DNA from: Candidatus Sumerlaeota bacterium
GTDB lineage: Bacteria > Sumerlaeota > Sumerlaeia > SLMS01
Direction of reading: 5' to 3'
NCBI GenBank assembly: GCA_020850785.1
Contig: JADZDZ010000350.1
Span: 1 to 8,414, forward strand
DNA: 8,414 bases
Under the pieces are notes generated by a model that did no database searches, was not told the DNA's origin, and was given only the letters and a program-made list of their open reading frames with translations. Below, one piece after another: positions 1-5,971 of this stretch (positions are counted from its first letter, which is position 1; every line of letters begins with the position of its first letter). Position numbers and translations under genes: made by a program.

Positions 1-230
1 GGTGCGAGCGTTGCAGTGGCAAGGGCTTCCGCGGCCGCACGGCGATCCACGAAATCATGGTGGTCGATACGCGTGTTCGCCAGATGATCATCAAGGGTGA
101 ATCGGGCTTCCGCATCAAGAAGGTGGCGGTGCGAAACGGCATGCGGACGCTGCGCATGGACGGCTGGGAGAAGGTGAAGCTGGGCCAGACGACCCTGTCC
201 GAAGTTCTCCGCATCACGCAGAACGACTAA
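1..230 (+). CDS. Type IV pilus / type II secretion assembly ATPase (PilB/GspE family), C-terminal fragment
   Basis: This is the 3' end of a gene that begins before the window; the reading frame runs from base 3 to a TAA at 228-230 and encodes the last 75 residues. The fragment opens with a CxxC pair (CERC) followed by GKGFRGRTAIHE, which is the second half of the zinc-binding tetracysteine region typical of PilB and GspE. It continues with a GMRTLRMDGWEKV segment and ends in GQTTLSEVLRIT, the usual C-terminus of these hexameric ATPases. They hydrolyse ATP at the cytoplasmic face of the inner membrane to drive pilin or pseudopilin assembly. The Walker motifs lie outside the window, and PilB cannot be separated from GspE on this fragment alone. 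The family call is firm and the subfamily is open. miaB follows about 100 bases downstream and has no obvious functional link. Confidence 0.88.
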   Translation, partial: CERCSGKGFRGRTAIHEIMVVDTRVRQMIIKGESGFRIKKVAVRNGMRTLRMDGWEKVKLGQTTLSEVLRITQND

Positions 231-283
231 ATATTCGGTGGCATGCGACGCCGTTCCGTGCAGCATCGTCGTGCGTTCATGAT

Positions 284-299
284 GGCGGGGCGCTCCGCC
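284..299 (+). other. Small GC-rich hairpin in the spacer before miaB
   Basis: GGCGG (284-288) can pair with CCGCC (295-299) around a six-base loop. It lies between the stop of the secretion ATPase and the start of miaB. No T-run follows, so it does not qualify as a standard intrinsic terminator; it may be a weak attenuating structure or chance in GC-rich DNA. The rest of the spacer (231-327) shows no convincing promoter or ribosome binding site. Confidence 0.3.
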
Positions 300-327
300 C
301 ACGCATATCCATCCCTTGGCTGAAGAA

Positions 328-1674
328 ATGATCACCGCAACCGCTCCAAAGAAGTTTTCCGTCATAACCTACGGCTGTCAGATGAACGACCATGATTCAG
401 AGATCATGGAAGGGCTTCTGCGGTCGCGCGGCTATGAGAAGACGGAGGATGAGCACGACGCGGACGTGGTGGTGTTCAACACCTGCTGCGTGCGCGAGGG
501 GGCGGAGAATCGCGCGATTCAGCGCGCGCAGTCGCTGGCCGCCGCGAAGGAGCGCCGCCCCGGCCTTGTGGTCGCGATGTCGGGTTGCGTGGCGCAGGAT
601 CAGGGGAAGCGGCTGCTTGATCGGATTCCCAGTCTGGACATCGTCATCGGAACGCGTGACTATATTCGCCTGCCGGAACTGATTGAAAAATACCAAATCG
701 ACGGGGAGCGCATCGTCGCGACCGAGGATATCGACAAGCCGTTCAGCGTGAATCTTGTTCCCATTCGCGAGCAGAAACTGAAGGGCTTTGTGAACATCAT
801 GTATGGCTGCAATAATTCCTGCACCTACTGCATCGTTCCGAAAACGCGCGGGGAGGAATGGAGCCGTCCGCTGGCGGAGGTTGTCGATGAAGTGCGTGGC
901 ATGGTGGCGCAGGGCTACCGCGAGGTCATGCTGCTGGGGCAGAATGTGAACAGCTACATGACGGCGGCGCGCGAGGACTTCGCGGACCTGCTTTCCGCGC
1001 TGAATGAAATCGACGGGCTGTGGCGGATTCGCTACACGACCAGCAATCCGAAATCGTGCCGCGACCGTCACATCGAGGCGGTCGCGGGCTGCGACAAGGT
1101 GATGGAGAATTTGCACCTGCCCGTGCAGTCGGGCAACAATCGCGTTCTTCGCATGATGAAGCGTGCGTACAATGTGGAACGGTATCGCTACCTGGTGGAG
1201 AAATTCCGCGCGCAGAATCCGCTTCATTCACTCACGACGGACATCATCGTCGGCTTCCCCACGGAAACCGAGGAGGAATTTCAGGACACGTTGAACCTTG
1301 TCCGCGACATGCGTTATGACAATGCCTTCATGTTCATCTACAGTCCGCGCGCGGGCACTGTGAGCGCGGACACCATGGTGGATGACGTGCCGATGAAGGT
1401 TAAGAAGGACCGCCTGCAGCGACTGATTGATCTTCAGGAATCAATCGCCTTTGAAAAAAATCAGGAGGAAATCGGCCGCTTGCACGAGGTGTTGGTGGAA
1501 GGGATTTCAAAGAAGGACCCCGGCCAGCTTGTGGGCCACACGCGCACGTTCAAACGCGTCGTCTTCGACGGCAATGCCCGCCTGATCGGTTCCCGCGTGA
1601 ACGTGACGATCACCGGCGGCAACGGCCACACGCTGATGGGGGATGTGGTGACGCGGGAGGCGTCGTTCGCGTAG
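328..1674 (+). CDS. miaB: tRNA-2-methylthio-N6-dimethylallyladenosine synthase MiaB
   Basis: MiaB is a radical SAM enzyme that adds a methylthio group to i6A at position 37 of tRNAs reading UNN codons, giving ms2i6A. Domains appear in the expected order. The N-terminal UPF0004 domain carries three cluster-ligand cysteines in YGCQMN (C17), NTCCVRE (C53) and SGCVAQ (C87). The radical SAM core has CNNSCTYC (C161, C165, C168) followed by IVPKTRG, and the C-terminal TRAM domain runs from about residue 386 to 445. The length of 448 residues is normal for the family. The NTCCVRE and CTYCIVPxTRG forms favour MiaB over RimO or MtaB. The chosen start is ATG 328; an in-frame TTG at 316 would add four residues. 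Neither start has a convincing Shine-Dalgarno sequence. The gene ends five bases before the stop of the convergent phosphoketolase gene, with no separate terminator visible. Confidence 0.95.
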   Translation: MITATAPKKFSVITYGCQMNDHDSEIMEGLLRSRGYEKTEDEHDADVVVFNTCCVREGAENRAIQRAQSLAAAKERRPGLVVAMSGCVAQDQGKRLLDRIPSLDIVIGTRDYIRLPELIEKYQIDGERIVATEDIDKPFSVNLVPIREQKLKGFVNIMYGCNNSCTYCIVPKTRGEEWSRPLAEVVDEVRGMVAQGYREVMLLGQNVNSYMTAAREDFADLLSALNEIDGLWRIRYTTSNPKSCRDRHIEAVAGCDKVMENLHLPVQSGNNRVLRMMKRAYNVERYRYLVEKFRAQNPLHSLTTDIIVGFPTETEEEFQDTLNLVRDMRYDNAFMFIYSPRAGTVSADTMVDDVPMKVKKDRLQRLIDLQESIAFEKNQEEIGRLHEVLVEGISKKDPGQLVGHTRTFKRVVFDGNARLIGSRVNVTITGGNGHTLMGDVVTREASFA

Positions 1675-1679
1675 CGGCT

Positions 1680-3335
1680 TTAAGCCTTCCAGGTCCAGCC
1701 ACGAACCTCCGGCATGTCCTCGCCGTGTGTGGTGATGTACCGGCGATGTTCCCTCAGCTTCTCCGCGAGCATTGATTTCACGCGCGCGCCCTTTTCTCCG
1801 GTCTGCGGAAGGCGCTCAATGGCATCCATTGCGAGGTGAAAGCGATCCATGTCGTTCAGCACTGTCATGTCGAACGGCGTTGTTATCGTGCCTTCCTCCT
1901 TGTAGCCGCGGACATGAATGTTGTCGTGGTTCGTGCGACGGTACGTGAGGCGGTGAATCGTCCAGGGGTAGGCATGGAAGGCAAAGATGACGGGCTTGTT
2001 GCGGGTGAAGAACGCGTCGAATTCCTCATCGTTTAATCCGTGCGGATGCTCCTTCGGCGGTTGCAGCTTCATGAGGTCCACGATGTTCACGACGCGAATC
2101 CTCAGTTCGGGAAGATGTTCGCGAAGGATTGAAACTGCTGCGAGTGTCTCCAGCGTTGGCACGTCGCCGCAGCACGCCATCACGACATCCGGATCGTCAC
2201 CCTTGTGCCCGGCCCATTCCCACTCGCCGATGCCTGCGGTGCAGTGCCGCACTGCTTCATCCATCGACAGCCATTGCGGCGAGGGATGTTTTCCCGCGAC
2301 GATGACGTTCACGTATTGTTTGCTGCGCAGGCAGTGATCCGTGACGGACAACAGGCAGTTCGCGTCCGGCGGCATGTATACGCGCACGACCTCCGCCTTC
2401 TTGTTCACGACGACATCAACGAAGCCGGGGTCCTGATGCGTGAAGCCGTTGTGATCCTGTCGCCACACGTGCGAGGCGAGGAGGTAGTTGAGCGACGCGA
2501 TCTTGTGGCGCCATTTCAGGTGGTTTGTGACCTTCAGCCATTTTGCGTGCTGGTTGAACATGGAATCCACGATGTGAATGAACGCCTCGTAGCAGTTGAA
2601 GAGGCCGTGGCGGCCGGTGAGGAGATAGCCCTCCAGCCACCCTTCGCATTGGTGCTCGCTCAACATTTCGAGCACGCGTCCGTCCTGAGCGAGGAACTCA
2701 TCGCCGGCAACCACGTCACCCTGCCACTGTCGATTGGTAACTTCAAAGACAGCGCCGAGGCCGTTGGAAATTGTTTCATCGGGGCCGAACACGCGAAAGT
2801 TCCGTTGCGATTCATTCAGTGTGATCACGTCGCGCAGAAAGGGGGCCATCACGCGCGTGTCCCCGATGGCCTTCTGTCCGCGCGTGGTCACAGCGACGGC
2901 GTACTTCCGAAAGTCGGGAAGGATCAAATCGCGCAACAATTCGCCGCCGTTGGCGTGCGGATTTGCGCTCATGCGGCGCGTGCCCTTTGGCGCGAGGTCG
3001 GCGATCTCCGCGCGCAGTTTTCCTCCCGTGTCGAACAATTCTTCGGGGCGGTAGCTGCGCATCCACGCTTCCAGTTGTGGCAGGTGTTGGGGATTCGCGG
3101 CGGGGTTTGAAAGCGGAACCTGATGGGAGCGGAAAGTGCCCTCCACTTCCTTCCCGTCGGCCACCTTCGGCCCCGTCCATCCCTTGGGGGAACGGAGCAC
3201 GATCATCGGCCAGCGGGGACGCTGGAAATTTCCCGTGGTGCGCGCGCTCGATTGAATCCCGCGAATGTCCGCAATCACGCGATCAAGCGTGTCGGCCATG
3301 GCGCGATGCATCAGTTGCGAATCATGGCCCTCCAC
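1680..3335 (-). CDS. Phosphoketolase C-terminal fragment (about 551 aa, downstream of the premature TAA)
   Basis: This is the second open part of the interrupted xfp gene, in the same frame as the first. A GTG at 3335 lies three bases after the TAA, so termination-reinitiation is conceivable. Alternative in-frame ATGs occur at 3311 and 3299, and a GGAGGG stretch lies at 3328-3333 on the minus strand. The product would hold the rest of the N-terminal domain, the middle domain ([37 protein letters not shown]) and the C-terminal domain ending about 20 residues after [13 protein letters not shown]. All sections read cleanly with no further damage. Whether it is ever translated cannot be seen from the sequence. 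Confidence 0.6.
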   Translation of the reverse strand: MEGHDSQLMHRAMADTLDRVIADIRGIQSSARTTGNFQRPRWPMIVLRSPKGWTGPKVADGKEVEGTFRSHQVPLSNPAANPQHLPQLEAWMRSYRPEELFDTGGKLRAEIADLAPKGTRRMSANPHANGGELLRDLILPDFRKYAVAVTTRGQKAIGDTRVMAPFLRDVITLNESQRNFRVFGPDETISNGLGAVFEVTNRQWQGDVVAGDEFLAQDGRVLEMLSEHQCEGWLEGYLLTGRHGLFNCYEAFIHIVDSMFNQHAKWLKVTNHLKWRHKIASLNYLLASHVWRQDHNGFTHQDPGFVDVVVNKKAEVVRVYMPPDANCLLSVTDHCLRSKQYVNVIVAGKHPSPQWLSMDEAVRHCTAGIGEWEWAGHKGDDPDVVMACCGDVPTLETLAAVSILREHLPELRIRVVNIVDLMKLQPPKEHPHGLNDEEFDAFFTRNKPVIFAFHAYPWTIHRLTYRRTNHDNIHVRGYKEEGTITTPFDMTVLNDMDRFHLAMDAIERLPQTGEKGARVKSMLAEKLREHRRYITTHGEDMPEVRGWTWKA

Positions 3336-3338
3336 GAA

Positions 3339-4046
3339 TTATGGAATCCATCCGTAGCCACGGAAAAGCTGATCCAACTCCTCGTGACTGATGCGGGCGA
3401 AGAGCGTGGGGTTGGCGATCTTGAATCCGTTCAGGTGCAGAATCGGAAGCACTGCACCGTCGGTGATGGGATTGAGAAATTTGTTGGAGTGCCACGCCGT
3501 GGCGAGGGGACCCGTTTCCGCCTCGCCGTCGCCAACAACGCAGGCGGCGACCAGGTCGGGATTGTCGAAGGCCGCTCCAAAGGCGTGGCTGAGGGAATAA
3601 CCGAGTTCCCCGCCTTCGTGAATGGAGCCGGGGCATTCGGGTGACACGTGGCTGGGAATTCCGCCGGGGAAGGAGAATTGCAGGAACAGCTTCTGGAGGC
3701 CCGCCTCATCCTGCGTGATCGCAGGATATATTTCGCTGTAGGTTCCCTCCAGATAGGCGTGGCTCACCATCGCGGGGCCACCGTGGCCGGGACCGGAGAG
3801 ATAAATCATGTTCAGGTCGTACTGGTTGATGATGCGATTCAGGTGGGCGTAGATGAAATTCTGACCCGGCGTCGTCCCCCAATGGCCCAGCAGCATGCGC
3901 TTGATGTCGGCCAGTTCCAGCGGTCGCTTCAGCAGGGGGTTTGCGGCCAGATACATCTGCCCGACGGAAAGATAATTGGAAGCGCGCCAGTAGGCGTCGA
4001 TCTTCCGAAGGATTGCATCATTCGCGGGGCTTGATTGTCGGGACAT
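3339..4046 (-). CDS. Phosphoketolase N-terminal fragment (235 aa, ends at the premature TAA)
   Basis: This is the first open part of the interrupted xfp gene. It starts at ATG 4046 (AGGA ribosome binding site about six bases upstream) and stops at TAA 3339-3341. It contains the substrate-site histidines H55, H88 and H133, the EGGELGY signature and the TPP-binding GDGEAETGP stretch, so it is most of the N-terminal TPP-binding domain. That domain is cut short within its second half, so the fragment is unlikely to be active by itself. An extension upstream to 4148 is open but starts with low-complexity, non-family sequence overlapping the riboswitch promoter region, so I reject it. Confidence 0.7.
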   Translation of the reverse strand: MSRQSSPANDAILRKIDAYWRASNYLSVGQMYLAANPLLKRPLELADIKRMLLGHWGTTPGQNFIYAHLNRIINQYDLNMIYLSGPGHGGPAMVSHAYLEGTYSEIYPAITQDEAGLQKLFLQFSFPGGIPSHVSPECPGSIHEGGELGYSLSHAFGAAFDNPDLVAACVVGDGEAETGPLATAWHSNKFLNPITDGAVLPILHLNGFKIANPTLFARISHEELDQLFRGYGWIP

Positions 4047-4124
4047 GCTGGTTCCTATGACAAGAAGGTGCCCGATCATCGATCCGCGCGGCGCCCGCCG
4101 GCAACAGCAACCCGCTTTCGCAGA

Positions 4125-4153
4125 TTGACACGTGGGCCCGTCGCGCATTGACT
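4125..4153 (+). promoter_or_regulatory. Candidate sigma-70-type promoter of the gcv operon
   Basis: A perfect TTGACA (-35) at 4125-4130 is followed after 17 bases by TTGACT (4148-4153), a weak -10 matching TATAAT at three positions. The predicted transcript start would fall near 4160, almost exactly where the riboswitch leader begins, which supports the assignment. The poor -10 leaves room for an activator or a different sigma factor. No equally good divergent promoter for xfp was found between 4047 and 4160. Confidence 0.5.
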
Positions 4154-4171
4154 GCCGCCAATCCGGTTGAA

Positions 4172-4253
4172 CGCCGCAGGAGAGACCCGCGCCCAGCGGG
4201 CGCCGAAGGGGCAGGATGCTCCCAGCAAACTCTCAGGCAAAAGGACTGTGGCG
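4172..4253 (+). ncRNA. Glycine riboswitch aptamer I
   Basis: P1 is formed by CGCCGCAG (4172-4179) with CTGTGGCG (4246-4253), eight pairs with one G-U. P2 is CCCGC (4186-4190) with GCGGG (4196-4200) around a five-base loop. The core segments GCCGAAGGGGCA and CTCTCAGGCAAAAGGAC match the family consensus closely. Confidence 0.9.
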
Positions 4254-4259
4254 GGACGG

Positions 4260-4354
4260 ATCTCTGGAGAGTGGTGACACCCTGCGGCGTCACCCACCGA
4301 AGGAGCAGCGCACGGAACACCCGCGCGCGATCTCTCAGGTCTTGGGACAGAGAT
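4260..4354 (+). ncRNA. Glycine riboswitch aptamer II
   Basis: P1 is ATCTCTG (4260-4266) with CAGAGAT (4348-4354), seven perfect pairs. P2 is GGTGAC (4273-4278) with GTCACC (4289-4294). The core segment CACCGAAGGAGCA (4295-4307) is canonical. The 3' core reads CAGGTCTTGGGAC, where the usual form is CAGGYAAAAGGAC, so the A-rich stretch is replaced. The last base of P1 lies only three bases before the expression platform. Confidence 0.88.
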
Positions 4355-4364
4355 GGGAGCGAGC

Positions 4365-4388
4365 AAGGTCCCGCCCGGCGGGCCTTTT
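4365..4388 (+). terminator. Terminator-like hairpin after aptamer II
   Basis: AAGG-T-CCCGC (4365-4374) pairs with GCGGG-CCTT (4378-4386) across a CCG loop, with T4369 bulged, and TTTT at 4385-4388 closes it. The hairpin is strong, but the T-run is short and partly inside the stem, so termination may be inefficient. It lies between the riboswitch and gcvT, as expected for a transcriptional expression platform. Confidence 0.55.
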
Positions 4389-4396
4389 GATCCTAC

Positions 4397-4401
4397 GAAG
4401 G
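4397..4401 (+). promoter_or_regulatory. Candidate gcvT ribosome binding site
   Basis: GAAGG at 4397-4401 is the only Shine-Dalgarno-like sequence near the gcvT start. It is five bases from an in-frame GTG (4407) but 17 bases from ATG 4419, so it favours GTG 4407 as the true start, four residues longer than the ATG form. Confidence 0.4.
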
Positions 4402-4418
4402 TTCGAGTGCTCGCTCAC

Positions 4419-5543
4419 ATGACCGAGGCTGCAAATCAGCCACTCTTACGCACTTGCCTCTACGGCGAACATGTCGCGCTTGGAGCGCGCATGGTGCCTT
4501 TTGGCGGATGGGAAATGCCCGTCACTTACGCGGCGGGGCAGCTTGCGGAACACCGCGCGGTGCGGAACGCGATCGGCATTTTTGACGTGTCGCACATGGG
4601 GCAGGTTCGCTTCACGGGCGCCGGTGCGCTGGCGTTTCTGGAGCAGATCGTTCCTGCGGACTTGCGCGCGCTGCTGGACGGCCAGTCGAAATACACGCAG
4701 CTTTGCAACGAGAGCGGGGGAGTGATTGACGACCTGATCGTCTCGCGCCTTGGCCGCCATGAATACTTCGCCGTGGTGAATGCATCCACGCGCGTTGGCG
4801 ACGTGAAATGGATGCGGGAAAAGGCGAAGGAGTTGAAGGTCGCTGACTGCAACATTTCCGATGAGTCGGACCAGTGGGGGATGATTGCCGTGCAGGGGCC
4901 GCAGGCGCTGGGAATGCTCGACCGTCTGGTGACGAACAAGATTTGGAGCAACACGCCGGCGCTGACGCTCCATCCATTCGAGGCACAGGGACAGCCGCAT
5001 CTGCTGTCGCGCACGGGTTACACTGGCGAGGCGGGCGGTGAGCTTATCTGCCCCGCGCCATTGGCCGCGCAGTGGTGGAAACGGTTTCTGGATGCGGGTG
5101 CGCAGCCCTGTGGCTTGGCCGCGCGCGATTCGCTGCGATTGGAGGCGGGTTATTGCCTGTACGGGAATGATCTCGACCTTGGCACGTCGCCGGTGGAGGC
5201 GGGGCTCTCCTGGTCGGTGGGCTGGAAAAAGACTGCGAAGTACATTGGCCGCGAGGTCCTCGAAAAGCAGAAGGCCGAAGGAGTTTCGAGGAAGCTCGTC
5301 GGCCTGCGGACGGAATCGCGCCGTCCGCTTCGGCAGCATGACAAGGTTGTGCGCGATGGCGTTGAGGTTGGGGAAGTCACCAGCGGCGGGTTTTCGCCGC
5401 TTCTGGAATGCGGCATCGCCATGGCGTATATACAAAGCGACGCCCTGAAGGCCGACAACCTGCACATCGCATCGAAAACCGCCTCACAACCGGCAACGAT
5501 TGTGAAGCCCCCCTTCGTCGAAATCGGCCTCAAGAAATCCTGA
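4419..5543 (+). CDS. gcvT: Aminomethyltransferase (glycine cleavage T protein)
   Basis: GcvT takes the aminomethyl group bound to lipoyl-GcvH, releases ammonia and makes 5,10-methylene-tetrahydrofolate. From ATG 4419 the protein has 374 residues, the normal length. Family hallmarks are HVALGARMVPFGGWEMPV (18-35), EHRAVRNAIGIFDVSHMG (44-61), the acidic active-site segment GGVIDDLIV (D104/D105), RTGYTGEAGGE near residue 200, and VTSGGFSP near residue 320. The C-terminal folate-binding and barrel parts are complete. The start is uncertain: ATG 4419 or GTG 4407 (better spaced to GAAGG) are both plausible. ATG 4353 lies inside riboswitch P1 and encodes non-family sequence from the terminator hairpin, so it is rejected. 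It is the first gene of the gcv operon, under the glycine riboswitch; gcvH begins 43 bases after its stop. Confidence 0.96.
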   Translation: MTEAANQPLLRTCLYGEHVALGARMVPFGGWEMPVTYAAGQLAEHRAVRNAIGIFDVSHMGQVRFTGAGALAFLEQIVPADLRALLDGQSKYTQLCNESGGVIDDLIVSRLGRHEYFAVVNASTRVGDVKWMREKAKELKVADCNISDESDQWGMIAVQGPQALGMLDRLVTNKIWSNTPALTLHPFEAQGQPHLLSRTGYTGEAGGELICPAPLAAQWWKRFLDAGAQPCGLAARDSLRLEAGYCLYGNDLDLGTSPVEAGLSWSVGWKKTAKYIGREVLEKQKAEGVSRKLVGLRTESRRPLRQHDKVVRDGVEVGEVTSGGFSPLLECGIAMAYIQSDALKADNLHIASKTASQPATIVKPPFVEIGLKKS

Positions 5544-5586
5544 ACCCTTCCAATTCAACACAAACTTTCAAGCCAAGGAAAACAAC

Positions 5587-5967
5587 ATGAGCAATTCCGC
5601 CAACCTGCTTTTCAGCGCCTCGCATGAATGGATCCAGTCCAGCGGCGACGTGCGACGCGTCGGCATCACCGACCATGCGCAACACCTGCTGGGCGACATT
5701 GTCTATACGGACCTTCCCAAGGTTGGAAGGAAGGTGAAGAAGGGGGAGGCGATCCTCGTGGTGGAATCGCCGAAGGCCGCCGCGGACGTCTATGCGCCGC
5801 TGTCGGGCGAAGTGGTGGAGGTGAATGGCGCGCTGGAGGGCGAACCGTCGAAGATCAACCAGGACCCCTACGGCGATGGATGGCTTGTTGCAATCCGCGT
5901 GAGCAGTGCGGATGAGGCGGGCGAACTGATGTCTGAAGCCGACTACAAGAAATCAATTGGAGAGTAA
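5587..5967 (+). CDS. gcvH: Glycine cleavage system H protein (lipoyl carrier)
   Basis: GcvH carries the aminomethyl intermediate on a lipoylated lysine between the P, T and L proteins of the glycine cleavage system. The 126-residue length is typical. The lipoyl motif is ESPKAAADVYAPLSGEV with K63 as the predicted modified lysine; most relatives have ESVKA, so P62 is a mild variant. Other hallmarks are SHEWI near residue 12, VGITDHAQHLLGDIVYTDLP (25-44), and GDGWLVAI near the C-terminus. The start is secure: AAGGAA (5575-5580) stands six bases before ATG 5587. gcvPA follows four bases after the stop, so the two are surely cotranscribed and probably translationally coupled. The lipoate ligase or transferase and the L protein are not in the window. 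Confidence 0.96.
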   Translation: MSNSANLLFSASHEWIQSSGDVRRVGITDHAQHLLGDIVYTDLPKVGRKVKKGEAILVVESPKAAADVYAPLSGEVVEVNGALEGEPSKINQDPYGDGWLVAIRVSSADEAGELMSEADYKKSIGE

Positions 5968-5971
5968 TTGA

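Larger units (their letters stand above)
1680..4046 (-). pseudogene. xfp: Phosphoketolase (xylulose-5-P/fructose-6-P), full-length but interrupted by one in-frame TAA
   Basis: Phosphoketolase uses thiamine diphosphate to cleave xylulose-5-P (and often fructose-6-P) with phosphate, giving acetyl phosphate plus glyceraldehyde-3-P or erythrose-4-P. Read from ATG 4046, the gene has 788 codons, the normal family length, with no frameshift. Visible motifs are GHWGTTPGQ (H55), GPGHGG (H88), PSHVSPE (H133), [17 protein letters not shown], the TPP/Mg site starting GDGEAETGP (172-180), FGPDETISN, and [14 protein letters not shown]55, H88 and H133 match the spacing of His64, His97 and His142 of the Bifidobacterium enzyme, as I recall it. 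Codon 236 is TAA (3339-3341), between GYGWIP and FVEGHD, where relatives usually have Tyr (IPYFVEG). One base change would therefore explain it. The start is supported by AGGA about six bases upstream on the minus strand. It may be a recent pseudogene, a sequencing error, or a gene translated in two parts. Confidence 0.9.
4161..4354 (+). promoter_or_regulatory. Tandem glycine riboswitch upstream of gcvT
   Basis: Two consecutive glycine aptamers are recognisable from their conserved core strings: GGAGAGA, GCGCCGAAGGGGCA and CTCTCAGGCAAAAGGAC in the first, then GGAGAG, CACCGAAGGAGCA and TCTCTCAGG...GGGAC in the second. The leader TCCG (4162-4165) can pair with the linker CGGA (4257-4260), flanked by GUUGAA and GGGA. 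This matches the leader-linker P0/kink-turn duplex described for tandem glycine riboswitches. Glycine riboswitches upstream of gcv operons normally turn expression on when glycine is abundant. Gene context (gcvT directly downstream) agrees. Identification is strong; the direction of control here is inferred from the family. Confidence 0.95.
4357..4416 (+). promoter_or_regulatory. Long-range 9-bp stem over the gcvT start region
   Basis: GAGCGAGCA (4357-4365), just after aptamer II, is perfectly complementary to TGCTCGCTC (4408-4416), just before ATG 4419 and overlapping GTG 4407. The stem would enclose the terminator-like hairpin and could hide the translation start of gcvT. This is seen directly as complementarity; its role in glycine control is inferred. 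Confidence 0.5.

Noticed and set aside
397..1227. Long open frame (276 codons) on the minus strand inside miaB
   Set aside because: It is antisense to a clear miaB with all six cluster cysteines. Its translation is Arg/His-rich with no family-like motif, as expected of shadow frames in GC-rich DNA.
1676..1686. GGCTTTAAGCC palindrome across the miaB/xfp convergent ends as a bidirectional terminator
   Set aside because: The palindrome has a one-base centre and at most three stable pairs with a usable loop, and no T-run on either side. It overlaps the xfp stop and is probably chance.
2205..3110. Open frame of 301 codons on the plus strand inside xfp
   Set aside because: It is antisense to conserved phosphoketolase sequence, has no recognisable motif, and is explained by codon bias of the real gene.
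3339..3341. TAA in xfp as a recoded sense codon or alternative genetic code
   Set aside because: TAA ends the secretion ATPase, gcvH, gcvPA and xfp itself in this window, and TAA is not used for selenocysteine or pyrrolysine. A mutation or base error is simpler.
4047..4148. Upstream extension of the phosphoketolase frame to 4148
   Set aside because: The extra 34 residues are not family-like and overlap the gcv promoter region. ATG 4046 has a good AGGA site and gives the normal family start.
4353..4418. Upstream extension of gcvT to ATG 4353
   Set aside because: The ATG lies in P1 of aptamer II, and the added residues are encoded by the terminator-like hairpin and do not resemble GcvT N-termini.
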